Translations under genes and position numbers: made by a program | Notes under the pieces: generated by a model | What the model was told of the DNA's origin: nothing | What the model saw: only the letters and a program-made list of their open reading frames with translations | Database searches by the model: none | Part shown: positions 1 to 8,224 of the stretch, piece after piece | Numbering within the stretch: the stretch's first letter is position 1 | Layout: each line of letters opens with the position of its first letter | From: CAIPAT01 sp041665605 | GTDB taxonomy: Bacteria; Verrucomicrobiota; Lentisphaeria; Victivallales; Victivallaceae | NCBI GenBank assembly: GCA_041665605.1 | Contig: JBAYIO010000001.1 | Span: forward strand, 1 to 64,000 | Reading direction: 5' to 3' | DNA: 64,000 nucleotides

Positions 1-245
1 AGCAGGCGGCATCCGCGAAGAGCGGCAACACCGATGAGAGCATCACCAAAACGCTGACGGCAGGCAAGTATTACGTCAAGGCCACGCTGGCCGGCAAGGA
101 GAATACGGACTACATTCTGAATTTCAATATCGATCCGGCGGCATTCAAGACCGGCAGCCTGGGGCTGACCGGTCCGTTGACCGGCAGCGCAGATACCGGC
201 AGCAGCGATCCGCTGAAGAAAAACAACGGACTGCTGGCTGGTTAA
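1..245 (+). CDS. C-terminal fragment of a secreted pre-peptidase-like (PPC) domain protein, 5' end outside window
   Basis: An open frame runs in from the window edge (codons in register from base 3) to the TAA at 243-245, giving about 80 residues. It contains the phrase TLTAGKYYVKATLAG, which resembles the end of bacterial pre-peptidase C-terminal beta-sandwich repeats (LxAGxYYVxV). A Gly/Ser/Thr/Asp-rich tail follows (LTGPLTGSADTGSSDPLKK). Such modules usually sit at the C-terminus of large exported proteins. The catalytic or structural part lies outside the window, so no function can be given. The frame is clear; the domain name is a resemblance only. Confidence 0.55.
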   Translation, partial: QAASAKSGNTDESITKTLTAGKYYVKATLAGKENTDYILNFNIDPAAFKTGSLGLTGPLTGSADTGSSDPLKKNNGLLAG

Positions 246-515
246 TCCTGCAAGCCGGTGCTGATAAGTTTCAGGATTCAAGCGGAGTTTTGGGGGAACC
301 CTGACTTGGATTATTCATCCTGTATTCCGCAGTTGCGCGGACTTGAACTGCATCTGGCTGTTTTCTCCCGGCGGGTGAATGTATTGCTTTATGCAAAGCG
401 TCGAATGATCTGTGAAATCTTAGCTCAAATTTATCTTTGCCTGAATTTCTATATCATAAAACTCTGCTCTGTACAAATCCAGGATGTCCAAAAATGTTCA
501 AGTCTATTATCCGCC

Positions 516-590
516 ATATTTTTACCGGTTAAATCGGCGCAATCATTTGGTTAAGGTTGTTGACTTATTCATAGTCTTTTGGTATTTTAG
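516..590 (+). repeat. Intergenic element, copy 1 (related copy at 1772-1857)
   Basis: Bases 516-534 (ATATTTTTACCGGTTAAAT) are identical to 1772-1790. Similarity continues more loosely through a TTGAC(T/C)TATTCATA segment 45-49 bases further on. The core TTTACCGGTT contains the palindrome ACCGGT. Each copy lies just upstream of a gene (646 and 1858), so the element may be a shared operator or a small interspersed repeat. Confidence 0.6.
560..588 (+). promoter_or_regulatory. Sigma70-type promoter for the serine hydrolase gene
   Basis: TTGACT (560-565), a 17-base spacer and TATTTT (583-588) give a good -35/-10 pair about 57 bases ahead of the start codon at 646. It lies inside intergenic element copy 1. 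The same hexamer pair with the same spacing occurs at 56615-56643. Confidence 0.5.
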
Positions 591-645
591 TAGTTTAGCT
601 GATTAAGTCATTTTGAAAGATATATTACAGTAATGGAAAAATGAA

Positions 646-1749
646 ATGGATATAAACAGCCCGGCGCAACAGCAGATTCAGTCAGTATTGAACGATTCGG
701 TGGAGCGCGGCATCGAGCGCGGAATTCAAGTTGCGGCTTACCTCGACGGCAAGCTGGTAATTGATGCCTGGGCCGGCATTGCCGATCCGGACACCGGACG
801 CGAAGTTACCGGCGATACCCTGTTTCCGGTCTTTTCAGCAGGCAAAGGCATTACCGCCACCGCCGTTCATATCCTGGCCGAACAGGGTAAACTTGATTAC
901 GATACCCCGATTGCCGCGTGCTGGCCTGAATTCGGCAAACACGGCAAGGACCGCATTACTTTGCGGCAGGCGCTCAGTCATACCGCAGGCATCCCCCATA
1001 TGCCGTTTTCCAAAGACGTCAGCGAAGTTTGCGACTGGGAATTGATGTGCCGCAAAATCGCCGGTCTGCAGCCGCTGTGGGAACCCGGCACGAAAACGTC
1101 CTACCATGCCATTACCTTTTCCTGGATTATCGGCGAAACGGCGCGCCGGCTGGACGGCCGCGATATCAGCACCATCATCCGGGAGGAAATCTGCCGTCCG
1201 CTGGGGATCAACTCTATTTTTATAGGTATTCCGGACTCGCTGGCGGATCAAACAGCGACGCTGGACGTCCCGGAATATGGACCGAACCAGACGCCTCCGG
1301 TTTTCGATCAGTCAATCCCTTCCTGGGTTTGCCCGCTGGAGGTGTTCATGAACAATCCGGAAGTGCGCCGTGCCTGCATTCCGGCCTCCAATGGCATCAT
1401 GAATGCCCGTGGAATCGCCCGCCACTATGCGGCATTAATCGGGAACGGAGTAGACGGAGTGCGCCTGCTGTCGCCGGAAACCATCCTGGCGGCAACAACG
1501 CTGACGAGTCCGGCCGGCATTCCTGTCGCCGAGCTGCCCAATAAATTTGGTCTGGGCTACGGGCTGAGCGGACCGGACGAAGATTACGGACAGATTTTCG
1601 GACATGGCGGTTATGGGGGAACAGTCGGGATAGCCGACAGGAAAACGGGGCTGACGCTGGGGGTTACCAGAAACCGGACTTATGCCGGCGGCTCCAGCAT
1701 GATCAGCGAAGTGCGCGCCGCGCTCGGACTGCAAAGTGCGGCATCATGA
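646..1749 (+). CDS. Serine hydrolase, class C beta-lactamase/esterase (EstB) family
   Basis: The 367-residue product has the features of the beta-lactamase-related (Pfam Beta-lactamase) serine hydrolases: the nucleophile motif S64-A-G-K67, a tyrosine motif YHA near residue 153 in place of the beta-lactamase YxN, and a C-terminal HGG (FGHGGYGG). YHA is typical of esterases such as EstB and of lipid or D-amino-acid hydrolases rather than true beta-lactamases. No signal peptide is visible (MDINSPAQQQ), which suggests a cytoplasmic enzyme. The ATG at 646 follows a GGAAAA ribosome binding site. Substrate is unknown; resistance function is unlikely from the motif and location. Confidence 0.85.
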   Translation: MDINSPAQQQIQSVLNDSVERGIERGIQVAAYLDGKLVIDAWAGIADPDTGREVTGDTLFPVFSAGKGITATAVHILAEQGKLDYDTPIAACWPEFGKHGKDRITLRQALSHTAGIPHMPFSKDVSEVCDWELMCRKIAGLQPLWEPGTKTSYHAITFSWIIGETARRLDGRDISTIIREEICRPLGINSIFIGIPDSLADQTATLDVPEYGPNQTPPVFDQSIPSWVCPLEVFMNNPEVRRACIPASNGIMNARGIARHYAALIGNGVDGVRLLSPETILAATTLTSPAGIPVAELPNKFGLGYGLSGPDEDYGQIFGHGGYGGTVGIADRKTGLTLGVTRNRTYAGGSSMISEVRAALGLQSAAS

Positions 1750-1771
1750 CGAATGCCTTTTTGCCGCAGGG

Positions 1772-1857
1772 ATATTTTTACCGGTTAAATTGACAAAGTA
1801 ATTTGACTAAACGGAGTTATTGACCTATTCATAATCTCCGGTGTCTTTACCGGTTTA
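1772..1857 (+). repeat. Intergenic element, copy 2, upstream of the YdbH-like gene
   Basis: This shares 19 identical bases with 516-534, then a looser match including TTGACCTATTCATAATC against TTGACTTATTCATAGTC in copy 1. A second TTTACCGGTTTAA lies at the 3' end directly against the start codon at 1858. The -35-like TTGACC (1820-1825) has no good -10 at 17 bases, so promoter function is less clear here than in copy 1. Confidence 0.55.
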
Positions 1858-4566
1858 ATGAACAAAAACGAATTAAATCAAGTTGTAATTACTGATATGG
1901 GCGAGAATATAAAAAACGGGCGGCGCTGGGGCTGCCTTACTTTGAGCCTGTCACATTTTATGGTGATGGGGCTGACCGCCGCCGGGATGCTGCTGTACTG
2001 GTATATGCCGTCTTATCTTGGCGGCATCCTGCTGCCGAGACTGGCGGCACTGGCCGGAATCAAAGGGATCAACGCGGAAGTGCGCGAACTCGGGCTTACC
2101 GGGGCAACCTTTGACAAGGTCAAACTGGAACTCGGCGGCAGCCGGGTTATCGCGGCTGACTCCATCCGGGTGGAATACCAGCTTCCGTTCTGGCCTGTAC
2201 AGCATGGCATCAAACTCAAGGCGCTGGAAATCAGCGGGGCCCGCGTCAAAATTGTAAAAGACGGCGGAGTCTGGCGCATTCCCGGAATCTATCCGGAACT
2301 GTTTGAGAAAAAGGCCGCAGTACAGAAAAAACCTCAGGCTCCGTCAGCAGATGCGGACACGCTGGATCTGAAGTATGTGGCGCTGAGCCGCTGCATCCTG
2401 CTGATTGAGATTGATAAAGTACGGACGGAAATCCCGTTTACAATCAGGATGAAAAATCCCGGAGGTCCGGAAAAGAAAATAACCGGGTCGTGCAAAGTGC
2501 AATGCGCCGGGGATGTTTTTCGCGGCCAGGGGGAATGGTATCGTCACAGCGGACGCTTTGAATTCAAATTCAACAGTTCCGTGAATCTGGAAAGCTACTT
2601 GTTCGTGCTGCCGCGGGCTGAAGGCATCACGGGCAAAGCCGCGTTCACCGGAGAGGTTTTCGGAGAAATAGATTCCGCCGGTTTGCAGCAGCTTACCGGA
2701 ACGGTAAAATTCTCCCGTCTGCAAGCAGGCGCTTCCGGTTGGATGCTGACTAATCCGGCCAAAGACAGCCCGTCAATCCTGCGGGTAAAGCAGAACGACG
2801 GCAATATTGAATATTCGCTGTCCAATCTGGCCTTGACCGGCCCGGTGACGCTGCTGCTGGACAAAATTTCCGGCAAGGCCTCCCTGACAGCGGAAGCCAT
2901 CAGCGTAAAAGGCGATATCGCCAGCCGGATTGACGCCGCCAATAAACAGGTGCTGCAATTCAAGACCAGTCTGCCGCTGACTCATCAATATGAGTTAAAC
3001 TGGAACCGGTTAAAACAGCGCGGACACTGGAATTATTCGGCAGCGCCTGAACTGCCGCCTGGGGTTGAAATGGCGGAGGCCGGCATCGGAACCGGCATGT
3101 TGCGGTTTAAAACACTGAAAATCGGGGGCTCCGGCGATATCAACTGTAACCCGGATGCCGGAGAAGACGACTTAAATATGAACCTGGAAATTGCGGCGGC
3201 CCCGGCAGCGGAATTTGAAACGGCCGGAGCCGGCAAAGGCGCAAAGCCGTTAAAAGTAGTGGTGGATGCGCCGCACGCCGGAATATCGGCAGGAAAGTCA
3301 AAGGGACAATGGCACGGCGGCGTTAACCTGGCTGCGGCAGGCATCAGCCTGGCGGAGTTGCAATTTAAAACTGGCAGACTGAAAGTTGAACTGCCGCTGC
3401 TGCACCTTGCCGCTCCGGGCGAGGCCGGCCGGATTCAATTGCAGCAGATCAGTCTGCGCGGCAACCCGCTGCTGGATATTGATCTCGCGGTAAAGGACAT
3501 TGAATCCGGGTTGCTGGTCGAAGGCAGACTGAATCCTTTGATCCTTCCCGGGGCAGACTGGAACTGCCGCGTTGTTTTACAACTGAAACCCGCTTTCGCC
3601 GGGCGGTTTGAACTGAATTTCGGCCCCTATGATTTGTCGCAGCCGCTGCTGCCGGGAAAGTATCTGGCGCAACTTGAAGACACGAGTTTCAGCGGCAATA
3701 TCGCAGGAAGCGCGGAATACCGTTTCGGACCGGCCGGCAGTTCCGGCATGGCCAGCCTGCATGTTGCCAAAGGCGTATTTAAAAGTACGCCGCTGAATTT
3801 GACTGCGGAAGGTATTGAAGCCATATTAGTATTGCCCGGACTGCCGGAACTGCGCACGCCTCCGCTGCAGGTGCTGAGCTGCAAGTCATTGCAGATCGGT
3901 ACCGTTAACATGGGCAATCTGAAGGCTGAATATCAGATTGAGCCGGGCAGCGCTTTTCTGCTGGAGAATTTTTCCGCGAACTGGTGCGGCGGCAGAATTT
4001 ACACGCAGGCCATGCGCATAACGCCCGGGCAGCGGAACTTGAAAGCAGTAGTGTATTGCGACGGCCTGATCTTGTCGCAACTGCTGGCCGAAATGGGCAT
4101 TGCCCAGGCCGCCGGCGCCGGCTCCATTCAGGGGCGCATGCCGGTAAGCATCGGGGAGCAGGGCATTGTCCTGGAACCCGGATACTTGTATTCGGAGCCC
4201 GGCGACAGTCACAATCTCCGGGTGAAGGGGATGGACAAGATGCTTGAAGGGCTGCCGCCTGATTCCGTCCAGTTCAGCCAGATGGACATTGCGGCGGAAG
4301 CGTTGAAGAATTTTGATTATGAATGGGTTAAAATCAATTTTGCCAATGTCGGGGAAGCGCTCCGGCTGGAAATGCAGTTGAATGGCCGTCCCGCGGAACC
4401 GCTGCCGTTTAAATACGACGGCCAGCGCGGCGGTTTTGTCAGGGTCAATGGTGAAAAAGCAATTTTTCAGGGTATAAAGCTGGATATAAATACCAATATT
4501 CCGCTTAACCAGATGTTAAAATTCAATAACAATGTAAAAAAACTTTTCGGAGGTAAAAAAACATGA
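1858..4566 (+). CDS. ydbH: YdbH-like AsmA-superfamily protein, probable inter-membrane lipid transport
   Basis: The 902-residue protein has one N-terminal membrane segment (about residues 31-50, SHFMVMGLTAAGMLLYW) and then a long, repetitive, beta-rich periplasmic region. The C-terminal region around residues 770-880 reads like the YdbH/DctA-YdbH domain (PVSIGEQGIVLEPGYLYSEP, then a final NGxxAIFQGIKLDINTNIPLN). E. coli YdbH is of similar length (about 880) and acts with TamB and YhdP in phospholipid delivery to the outer membrane. The assignment is strengthened by the two following genes, which match YnbE and YdbL in order. No ribosome binding site precedes the ATG at 1858; a downstream ATG at 1897 is an alternative. 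The stop overlaps the next start by four bases (ATGA). Confidence 0.8.
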   Translation: MNKNELNQVVITDMGENIKNGRRWGCLTLSLSHFMVMGLTAAGMLLYWYMPSYLGGILLPRLAALAGIKGINAEVRELGLTGATFDKVKLELGGSRVIAADSIRVEYQLPFWPVQHGIKLKALEISGARVKIVKDGGVWRIPGIYPELFEKKAAVQKKPQAPSADADTLDLKYVALSRCILLIEIDKVRTEIPFTIRMKNPGGPEKKITGSCKVQCAGDVFRGQGEWYRHSGRFEFKFNSSVNLESYLFVLPRAEGITGKAAFTGEVFGEIDSAGLQQLTGTVKFSRLQAGASGWMLTNPAKDSPSILRVKQNDGNIEYSLSNLALTGPVTLLLDKISGKASLTAEAISVKGDIASRIDAANKQVLQFKTSLPLTHQYELNWNRLKQRGHWNYSAAPELPPGVEMAEAGIGTGMLRFKTLKIGGSGDINCNPDAGEDDLNMNLEIAAAPAAEFETAGAGKGAKPLKVVVDAPHAGISAGKSKGQWHGGVNLAAAGISLAELQFKTGRLKVELPLLHLAAPGEAGRIQLQQISLRGNPLLDIDLAVKDIESGLLVEGRLNPLILPGADWNCRVVLQLKPAFAGRFELNFGPYDLSQPLLPGKYLAQLEDTSFSGNIAGSAEYRFGPAGSSGMASLHVAKGVFKSTPLNLTAEGIEAILVLPGLPELRTPPLQVLSCKSLQIGTVNMGNLKAEYQIEPGSAFLLENFSANWCGGRIYTQAMRITPGQRNLKAVVYCDGLILSQLLAEMGIAQAAGAGSIQGRMPVSIGEQGIVLEPGYLYSEPGDSHNLRVKGMDKMLEGLPPDSVQFSQMDIAAEALKNFDYEWVKINFANVGEALRLEMQLNGRPAEPLPFKYDGQRGGFVRVNGEKAIFQGIKLDINTNIPLNQMLKFNNNVKKLFGGKKT

Positions 4567-4823
4567 AAACAAAACTGTTCGCGGCATTGCTGCCGGTAGC
4601 GCTCTGGGGATGTTCGATTGACACCCATAACGATGTCAATGTCAAGCCGATTGAGATCAAGCCCATCCATATCACCATTGACATCAACGTCAAGGTGGAC
4701 CGTGCGCTGGATGATTTCTTCGACGATGTGGATAACGCGAAGAAGGCCAAAACCGCGGAAGCTGAAAAGGCTAAAACTGCTGAAACTGAAAAGGCCAAAA
4801 CAACGGAACCGGCAACCAAATAA
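4563..4823 (+). CDS. ynbE: YnbE-like outer-membrane lipoprotein
   Basis: An 86-residue product with a short signal ending in LWGC (Cys17), a lipobox with an unusual Trp at -2. The middle (VNVKPIEIKPIHITIDINVKVD) matches the conserved YnbE core of alternating hydrophobic residues ending in I-N-V-K-V-D. YnbE partners YdbH at the outer membrane in E. coli. The C-terminus is extended relative to the 61-residue E. coli protein by a charged low-complexity tail with three imperfect KAKTxE repeats. GGAGG eight bases before the ATG is a strong ribosome binding site, and the start overlaps the ydbH-like stop. Confidence 0.8.
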   Translation: MKTKLFAALLPVALWGCSIDTHNDVNVKPIEIKPIHITIDINVKVDRALDDFFDDVDNAKKAKTAEAEKAKTAETEKAKTTEPATK

Positions 4824-4844
4824 AAGCATAAGGAGTTAGCGAAA

Positions 4845-5234
4845 ATGAGAACAAATTCAATAATCAGTACCGCCGCAAAAGTATTATTTGTCATGGCCAT
4901 GCTGACCGCTGTATTCAATTTAAATGCCGGCACCAAAGATGAAATTATCGCAAGGATGAAAGAACGGCTGCCGGCTATCGAGAGACTGAAGGACGCCGGA
5001 GTCGTCGGGGAGAATAATCTGGGGTTTCTCCAGGTGAGAGACGACAGTGCCGACACCAGAAACGCAGTTGACACCGAAAATAACGACCGCAAACAGGTTT
5101 ATGCGGCAATTGCCGCGAAAAACGGCACTACAGTGGAAGTAGTCGGCAAACGGCGTGCAATCAAGCTCGCGGAAAAAGCCAAAAAAGATCAGTGGCTGCA
5201 GAATGACCAGGGAGAATGGTATCAGAAGAAGTAG
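4845..5234 (+). CDS. ydbL: YdbL-like periplasmic protein (DUF1318)
   Basis: The 129-residue product begins with a signal peptide (about residues 1-29, ending FNLNAG). A DUF1318-type region follows, with the family pattern of a charged helix (MKERLPAIERLKDAGVVGEN), a Gly-Glu-Asn turn, LGFLQVR, and an Asn-Asp-Arg-Lys stretch leading to Y-x-x-I-A-x-x-N-G-T. In E. coli YdbL modulates the YdbH-YnbE interaction. An AAGGAG ribosome binding site precedes the ATG. It is the last gene of the ydbH-ynbE-ydbL-like operon and faces the sensor gene on the opposite strand. Confidence 0.8.
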   Translation: MRTNSIISTAAKVLFVMAMLTAVFNLNAGTKDEIIARMKERLPAIERLKDAGVVGENNLGFLQVRDDSADTRNAVDTENNDRKQVYAAIAAKNGTTVEVVGKRRAIKLAEKAKKDQWLQNDQGEWYQKK

Positions 5235-5242
5235 CTGAAACC

Positions 5243-5268
5243 CGGCCGGAGTATTGTAACTCCGGCCG
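5243..5268. terminator. Strong hairpin between convergent genes
   Basis: A perfect 10-bp stem (CGGCCGGAGT paired with ACTCCGGCCG) with a 6-base loop lies between the ydbL-like stop and the 3' end of the opposing sensor gene. There is no U-tract on either side. It may end transcription from both directions or stabilise the 3' ends. Confidence 0.5.
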
Positions 5269-5277
5269 CTGTTCGCA

Positions 5278-8022
5278 TCACAGGCCGCCTTTTATAAAAT
5301 CCTCGGTCAGTTTATGGTCGGTTATGTCCTGGAAAGTTCCCATAATTTGCTGACCTCCCGTGCTGTCAGTCTGCGCGGTTCCCCTGATTTCAGCCCAGAA
5401 CCGCTTGCCGGTGGCGGTAATGGCTTCCGCCTCGACTACGAAATCCGTACCCTGTTTCATGGATTTACAGATGGTATCTTTCACCAGCGGAACATATTCA
5501 GGGGCAAAAAACTTCAACCATTCCTCCAGTGCCGGCTGATATTCTGCAGGTAATTCCAGAATAGCGCGGAGCCCTTCAGTCCAGAACAAACTGTTTGTTT
5601 CAGGATTGACTTTCCAGCCTCCAACCCGGGAAATATGTTCCGCCTGACGCAGGAATTGTTCTCTTTCGCGCAGTTCTTTTTCCGCTATTTTACGGTCTGT
5701 TATATCGGTATCGGTGCCGCGATAGCCGATGAGTATCCCGCTTTCATTCAGGACTGGCACTCCGCTGGTTTCCATGAAAACAGTTTTACCGTTCTTGTGA
5801 ATGCATGGATTGACAAAATGCCGGAATGGCTCCATGCGTTCAAATGCCGCCCTCACGACAGTTTTCAGTTCATCCCGCACTTCCGGCGCAAAAAGGTCGT
5901 AAAAATGTTTATGACCGATTAATTCCGATGCGGAATATCCCAGAATATGTTTCACCACTGAACTGCAATAGGTATACATGCCGGACGAGTCAACCTCCCA
6001 AACCATATCGCAGGCATTCTCCGCGATCTGCCTGAAGCGGATTTCGCTTTCGCGGAGTTCCTCTTCCGCAATCTTGCGGTCGGTAATATCCGTTCCGGTA
6101 CCGATATAGCCGAGAAAGTCGCCATCGGCATTGAAACGGGGAACGCCGGAGTCCATAATCCAGCGGTATTCCCCGTTGTTATAACGGATGCGGTATTCCA
6201 TCACAAATGACTGACGCGTGTTAAACGCCTTGGTACGGGTATAAAGACAGTGCTGATGGTCTTCCGGATGCACCCCTTCGATCCAGCCGTTACCCGATTC
6301 CTGTCCCAGCGTCCGTCCGGTAAATTCCAGCCATCTGCGGTTGAAATAAGTACATAAACCATCCGGTCCGGACATCCATAGCAATATAGGCGCATTGTCA
6401 GCCATTGTTTTGAACCGCTTTTCGCTTTCCTGCAATGCCAGATGCGCTTTCCTGCGTTCGGTGATATCCAGAACTACCGCGATGCCGGCCTTAATTATGC
6501 CCCGGTCATCCAGCACCGGGGCCGCTTTTACCCATACAGTATGCTGATCATGGTTAGTTTGGCGGCTGATGAATTCCTTGCTGGAACTCTCGCCATGCAA
6601 TATTGCTCTGGCCAGCGGCCCTTCTTCCGGTTTGACTTTTGTTCCATCCTGGTACAGAAGTTGCTCGCCCGGAGTAAACTGTTTGCTATTCATGCCGATG
6701 GCAACCTCATCCTCGGAACTGCCGAGAATTTGACGGGCCGCCTTATTAAAATGCCGGAGCCTGCCGTCAGGCGCATCCGCGATTATAATCCCCGCCGGGC
6801 TCTGGTCGAATGCCGCTTCCAGGATGTTTCTGGTCTCTTTTAATTCTTTTTCCGCATGGTCGCGCAGTTCAATTTCATTTTTTAAAATCACGTTGAATTT
6901 TCTGAAGCGCATGGCGACAAAACCAATGCAGGCGGCCAGCAGCGCCAGCAAAGTGATTGCGACGTAATACGGCCTCTGATGGAAGGAAAATGGCGCAGTT
7001 GTATAAATAAAATCTTTCAAAGGAATATCTGCTGATATTTGCCCGGCCTTCTTGTAAGTGTCTACAATATGCTGCCATCGCGACCTGTTCATATAACCTA
7101 TCTCAATGACATTCGGATTAATCAGCGCCCGCATTTCGATTGCTTCAAACTGCAGTTGTTCCCGTGAAAGCCTGCGGTTGTATTTCTGGCGGATAATCGT
7201 AATGAGGTCCTCCGGGTGATCCATGGCATACTTCCAGCCGCGCAGGGAGGCTTCGCGAAAGGCTTTTACCCGCTCAGGATGGAGCTTTATCTCGTTTTCC
7301 GTGGTGAACAGACAATCTCCGTAAAAATCAATGCCGCAAGTGTACGGCTGGAAAAGCTTGTAAGGTATTTTAAGTTTACGGAGGTGATAGGGCTCGGTAG
7401 TGGTGTATACCGTCATGGCATCCACTTTATTCTCAATTAAATCCTTGATGTCAAAAGAATGCGGCAGCATTGTCAATGAATCAGGATTTACGTTTTCTAT
7501 CTGGAGATAGGTCATCACTTCCGCGGAAAGCGGTTCTATCATCACTTTCCTGCCAATTAGAGAACGGACATCGGCGATTGCCCCGTCGTCTTTCATCATG
7601 ATGACCAGCGGTGAATGCTGGAATATGGCGGCAAGCACCACCACGGGCCTGCCTTTTTCGCGCAAAAGCGCAAGTGAACTTCCGGCAATCCCGAAATCAG
7701 CCTTGCCTGACAATACGGCTTCCGCCGGATCCAGGCCCGGCTGAGCCTCGACAATTGTCACATCCAACCCGGCATCCTTGTAATAACCGTTTTCGACCGC
7801 CGCATAATATCCGGCAAATTGAAACTGGTGTTTCCATTTTAACTGTAATATTACCTTGTCCAGTTTGCTGGCGGCAGAACAGGCAGGGGGTAAACAGACG
7901 AAATTTAACAGCATGAAACATGCCAGCCATAACCAGTGACTGCAGCATGCAATATCCCATACCAGCCGGATATGAGATTTGCAGTTGCTGACTGCTCTGC
8001 TCATGCAATAGTAAAACCGCAT
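5278..8022 (-). CDS. Membrane sensor: NMT1/THI5-like solute-binding domain plus four PAS domains, no output domain
   Basis: The 914-residue protein starts with a hydrophobic export segment (about 30-50) and an NMT1/THI5-type periplasmic binding domain (about 55-330; LQLKWKHQFQFAGYYAA is the family hallmark). A membrane helix (about 350-375), a short coil and four PAS/PAC repeats follow (about 395-515, 520-645, 650-775, 780-905), each closing on an ITD-x-K type PAC end. It stops right after the last PAC (QDITDHKLTEDFIKGGL). Proteins with this front half usually continue into a histidine kinase or GGDEF/EAL domain; none is present. The start has a good GAGGGG site seven bases upstream. It could bind a thiamine-precursor-like or other small ligand. 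Signalling partner unknown. Confidence 0.85.
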   Translation of the reverse strand: MRFYYCMSRAVSNCKSHIRLVWDIACCSHWLWLACFMLLNFVCLPPACSAASKLDKVILQLKWKHQFQFAGYYAAVENGYYKDAGLDVTIVEAQPGLDPAEAVLSGKADFGIAGSSLALLREKGRPVVVLAAIFQHSPLVIMMKDDGAIADVRSLIGRKVMIEPLSAEVMTYLQIENVNPDSLTMLPHSFDIKDLIENKVDAMTVYTTTEPYHLRKLKIPYKLFQPYTCGIDFYGDCLFTTENEIKLHPERVKAFREASLRGWKYAMDHPEDLITIIRQKYNRRLSREQLQFEAIEMRALINPNVIEIGYMNRSRWQHIVDTYKKAGQISADIPLKDFIYTTAPFSFHQRPYYVAITLLALLAACIGFVAMRFRKFNVILKNEIELRDHAEKELKETRNILEAAFDQSPAGIIIADAPDGRLRHFNKAARQILGSSEDEVAIGMNSKQFTPGEQLLYQDGTKVKPEEGPLARAILHGESSSKEFISRQTNHDQHTVWVKAAPVLDDRGIIKAGIAVVLDITERRKAHLALQESEKRFKTMADNAPILLWMSGPDGLCTYFNRRWLEFTGRTLGQESGNGWIEGVHPEDHQHCLYTRTKAFNTRQSFVMEYRIRYNNGEYRWIMDSGVPRFNADGDFLGYIGTGTDITDRKIAEEELRESEIRFRQIAENACDMVWEVDSSGMYTYCSSVVKHILGYSASELIGHKHFYDLFAPEVRDELKTVVRAAFERMEPFRHFVNPCIHKNGKTVFMETSGVPVLNESGILIGYRGTDTDITDRKIAEKELREREQFLRQAEHISRVGGWKVNPETNSLFWTEGLRAILELPAEYQPALEEWLKFFAPEYVPLVKDTICKSMKQGTDFVVEAEAITATGKRFWAEIRGTAQTDSTGGQQIMGTFQDITDHKLTEDFIKGGL

Positions 8023-8170
8023 AAATACACCCCTCTTATCTATCTTATACTGCGTCTTTCATAAAAAAACAATAATTATTATCATATTTTCTTAAAACAA
8101 AAAGTAAAATAATAATGAACACCCGCTTCAGGTGTCATTTGCGGCAGGAATGTCACGCCTGTTTCGGGCG

Positions 8171-8200
8171 ACAAAAAAAGACCGGTTTTTAAGCGGTCTT
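8171..8200 (-). terminator. Rho-independent terminator of dapA
   Basis: Read on the minus strand, AAGACCG pairs with CGGTCTT across a 9-base loop and runs straight into a T-tract (the A-run at 8173-8179 on the plus strand). It lies 25 bases beyond the dapA stop codon. Confidence 0.8.
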
Positions 8201-8224
8201 ATTATAATTTTAAAATTGCGGGAT

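Larger units (their letters stand above)
246..645. other. 400-bp intergenic region with no convincing gene; holds a repeated element and a promoter
   Basis: The one longer open frame here (258-554, 98 codons) lacks a ribosome binding site, has no recognisable domain and has an implausible composition rich in Cys, Leu and Ile, so it is not called. The right half holds an element related to the one upstream of position 1858, and a promoter-like sequence at 560-588. Confidence 0.6.

Noticed and set aside
258..554. 98-codon open frame upstream of the serine hydrolase
   Set aside because: No ribosome binding site, no domain, implausible composition; it overlaps the repeat element and promoter.
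646..1749. True beta-lactamase
   Set aside because: YHA replaces the YxN motif and no signal peptide is visible; the esterase-like group fits better.
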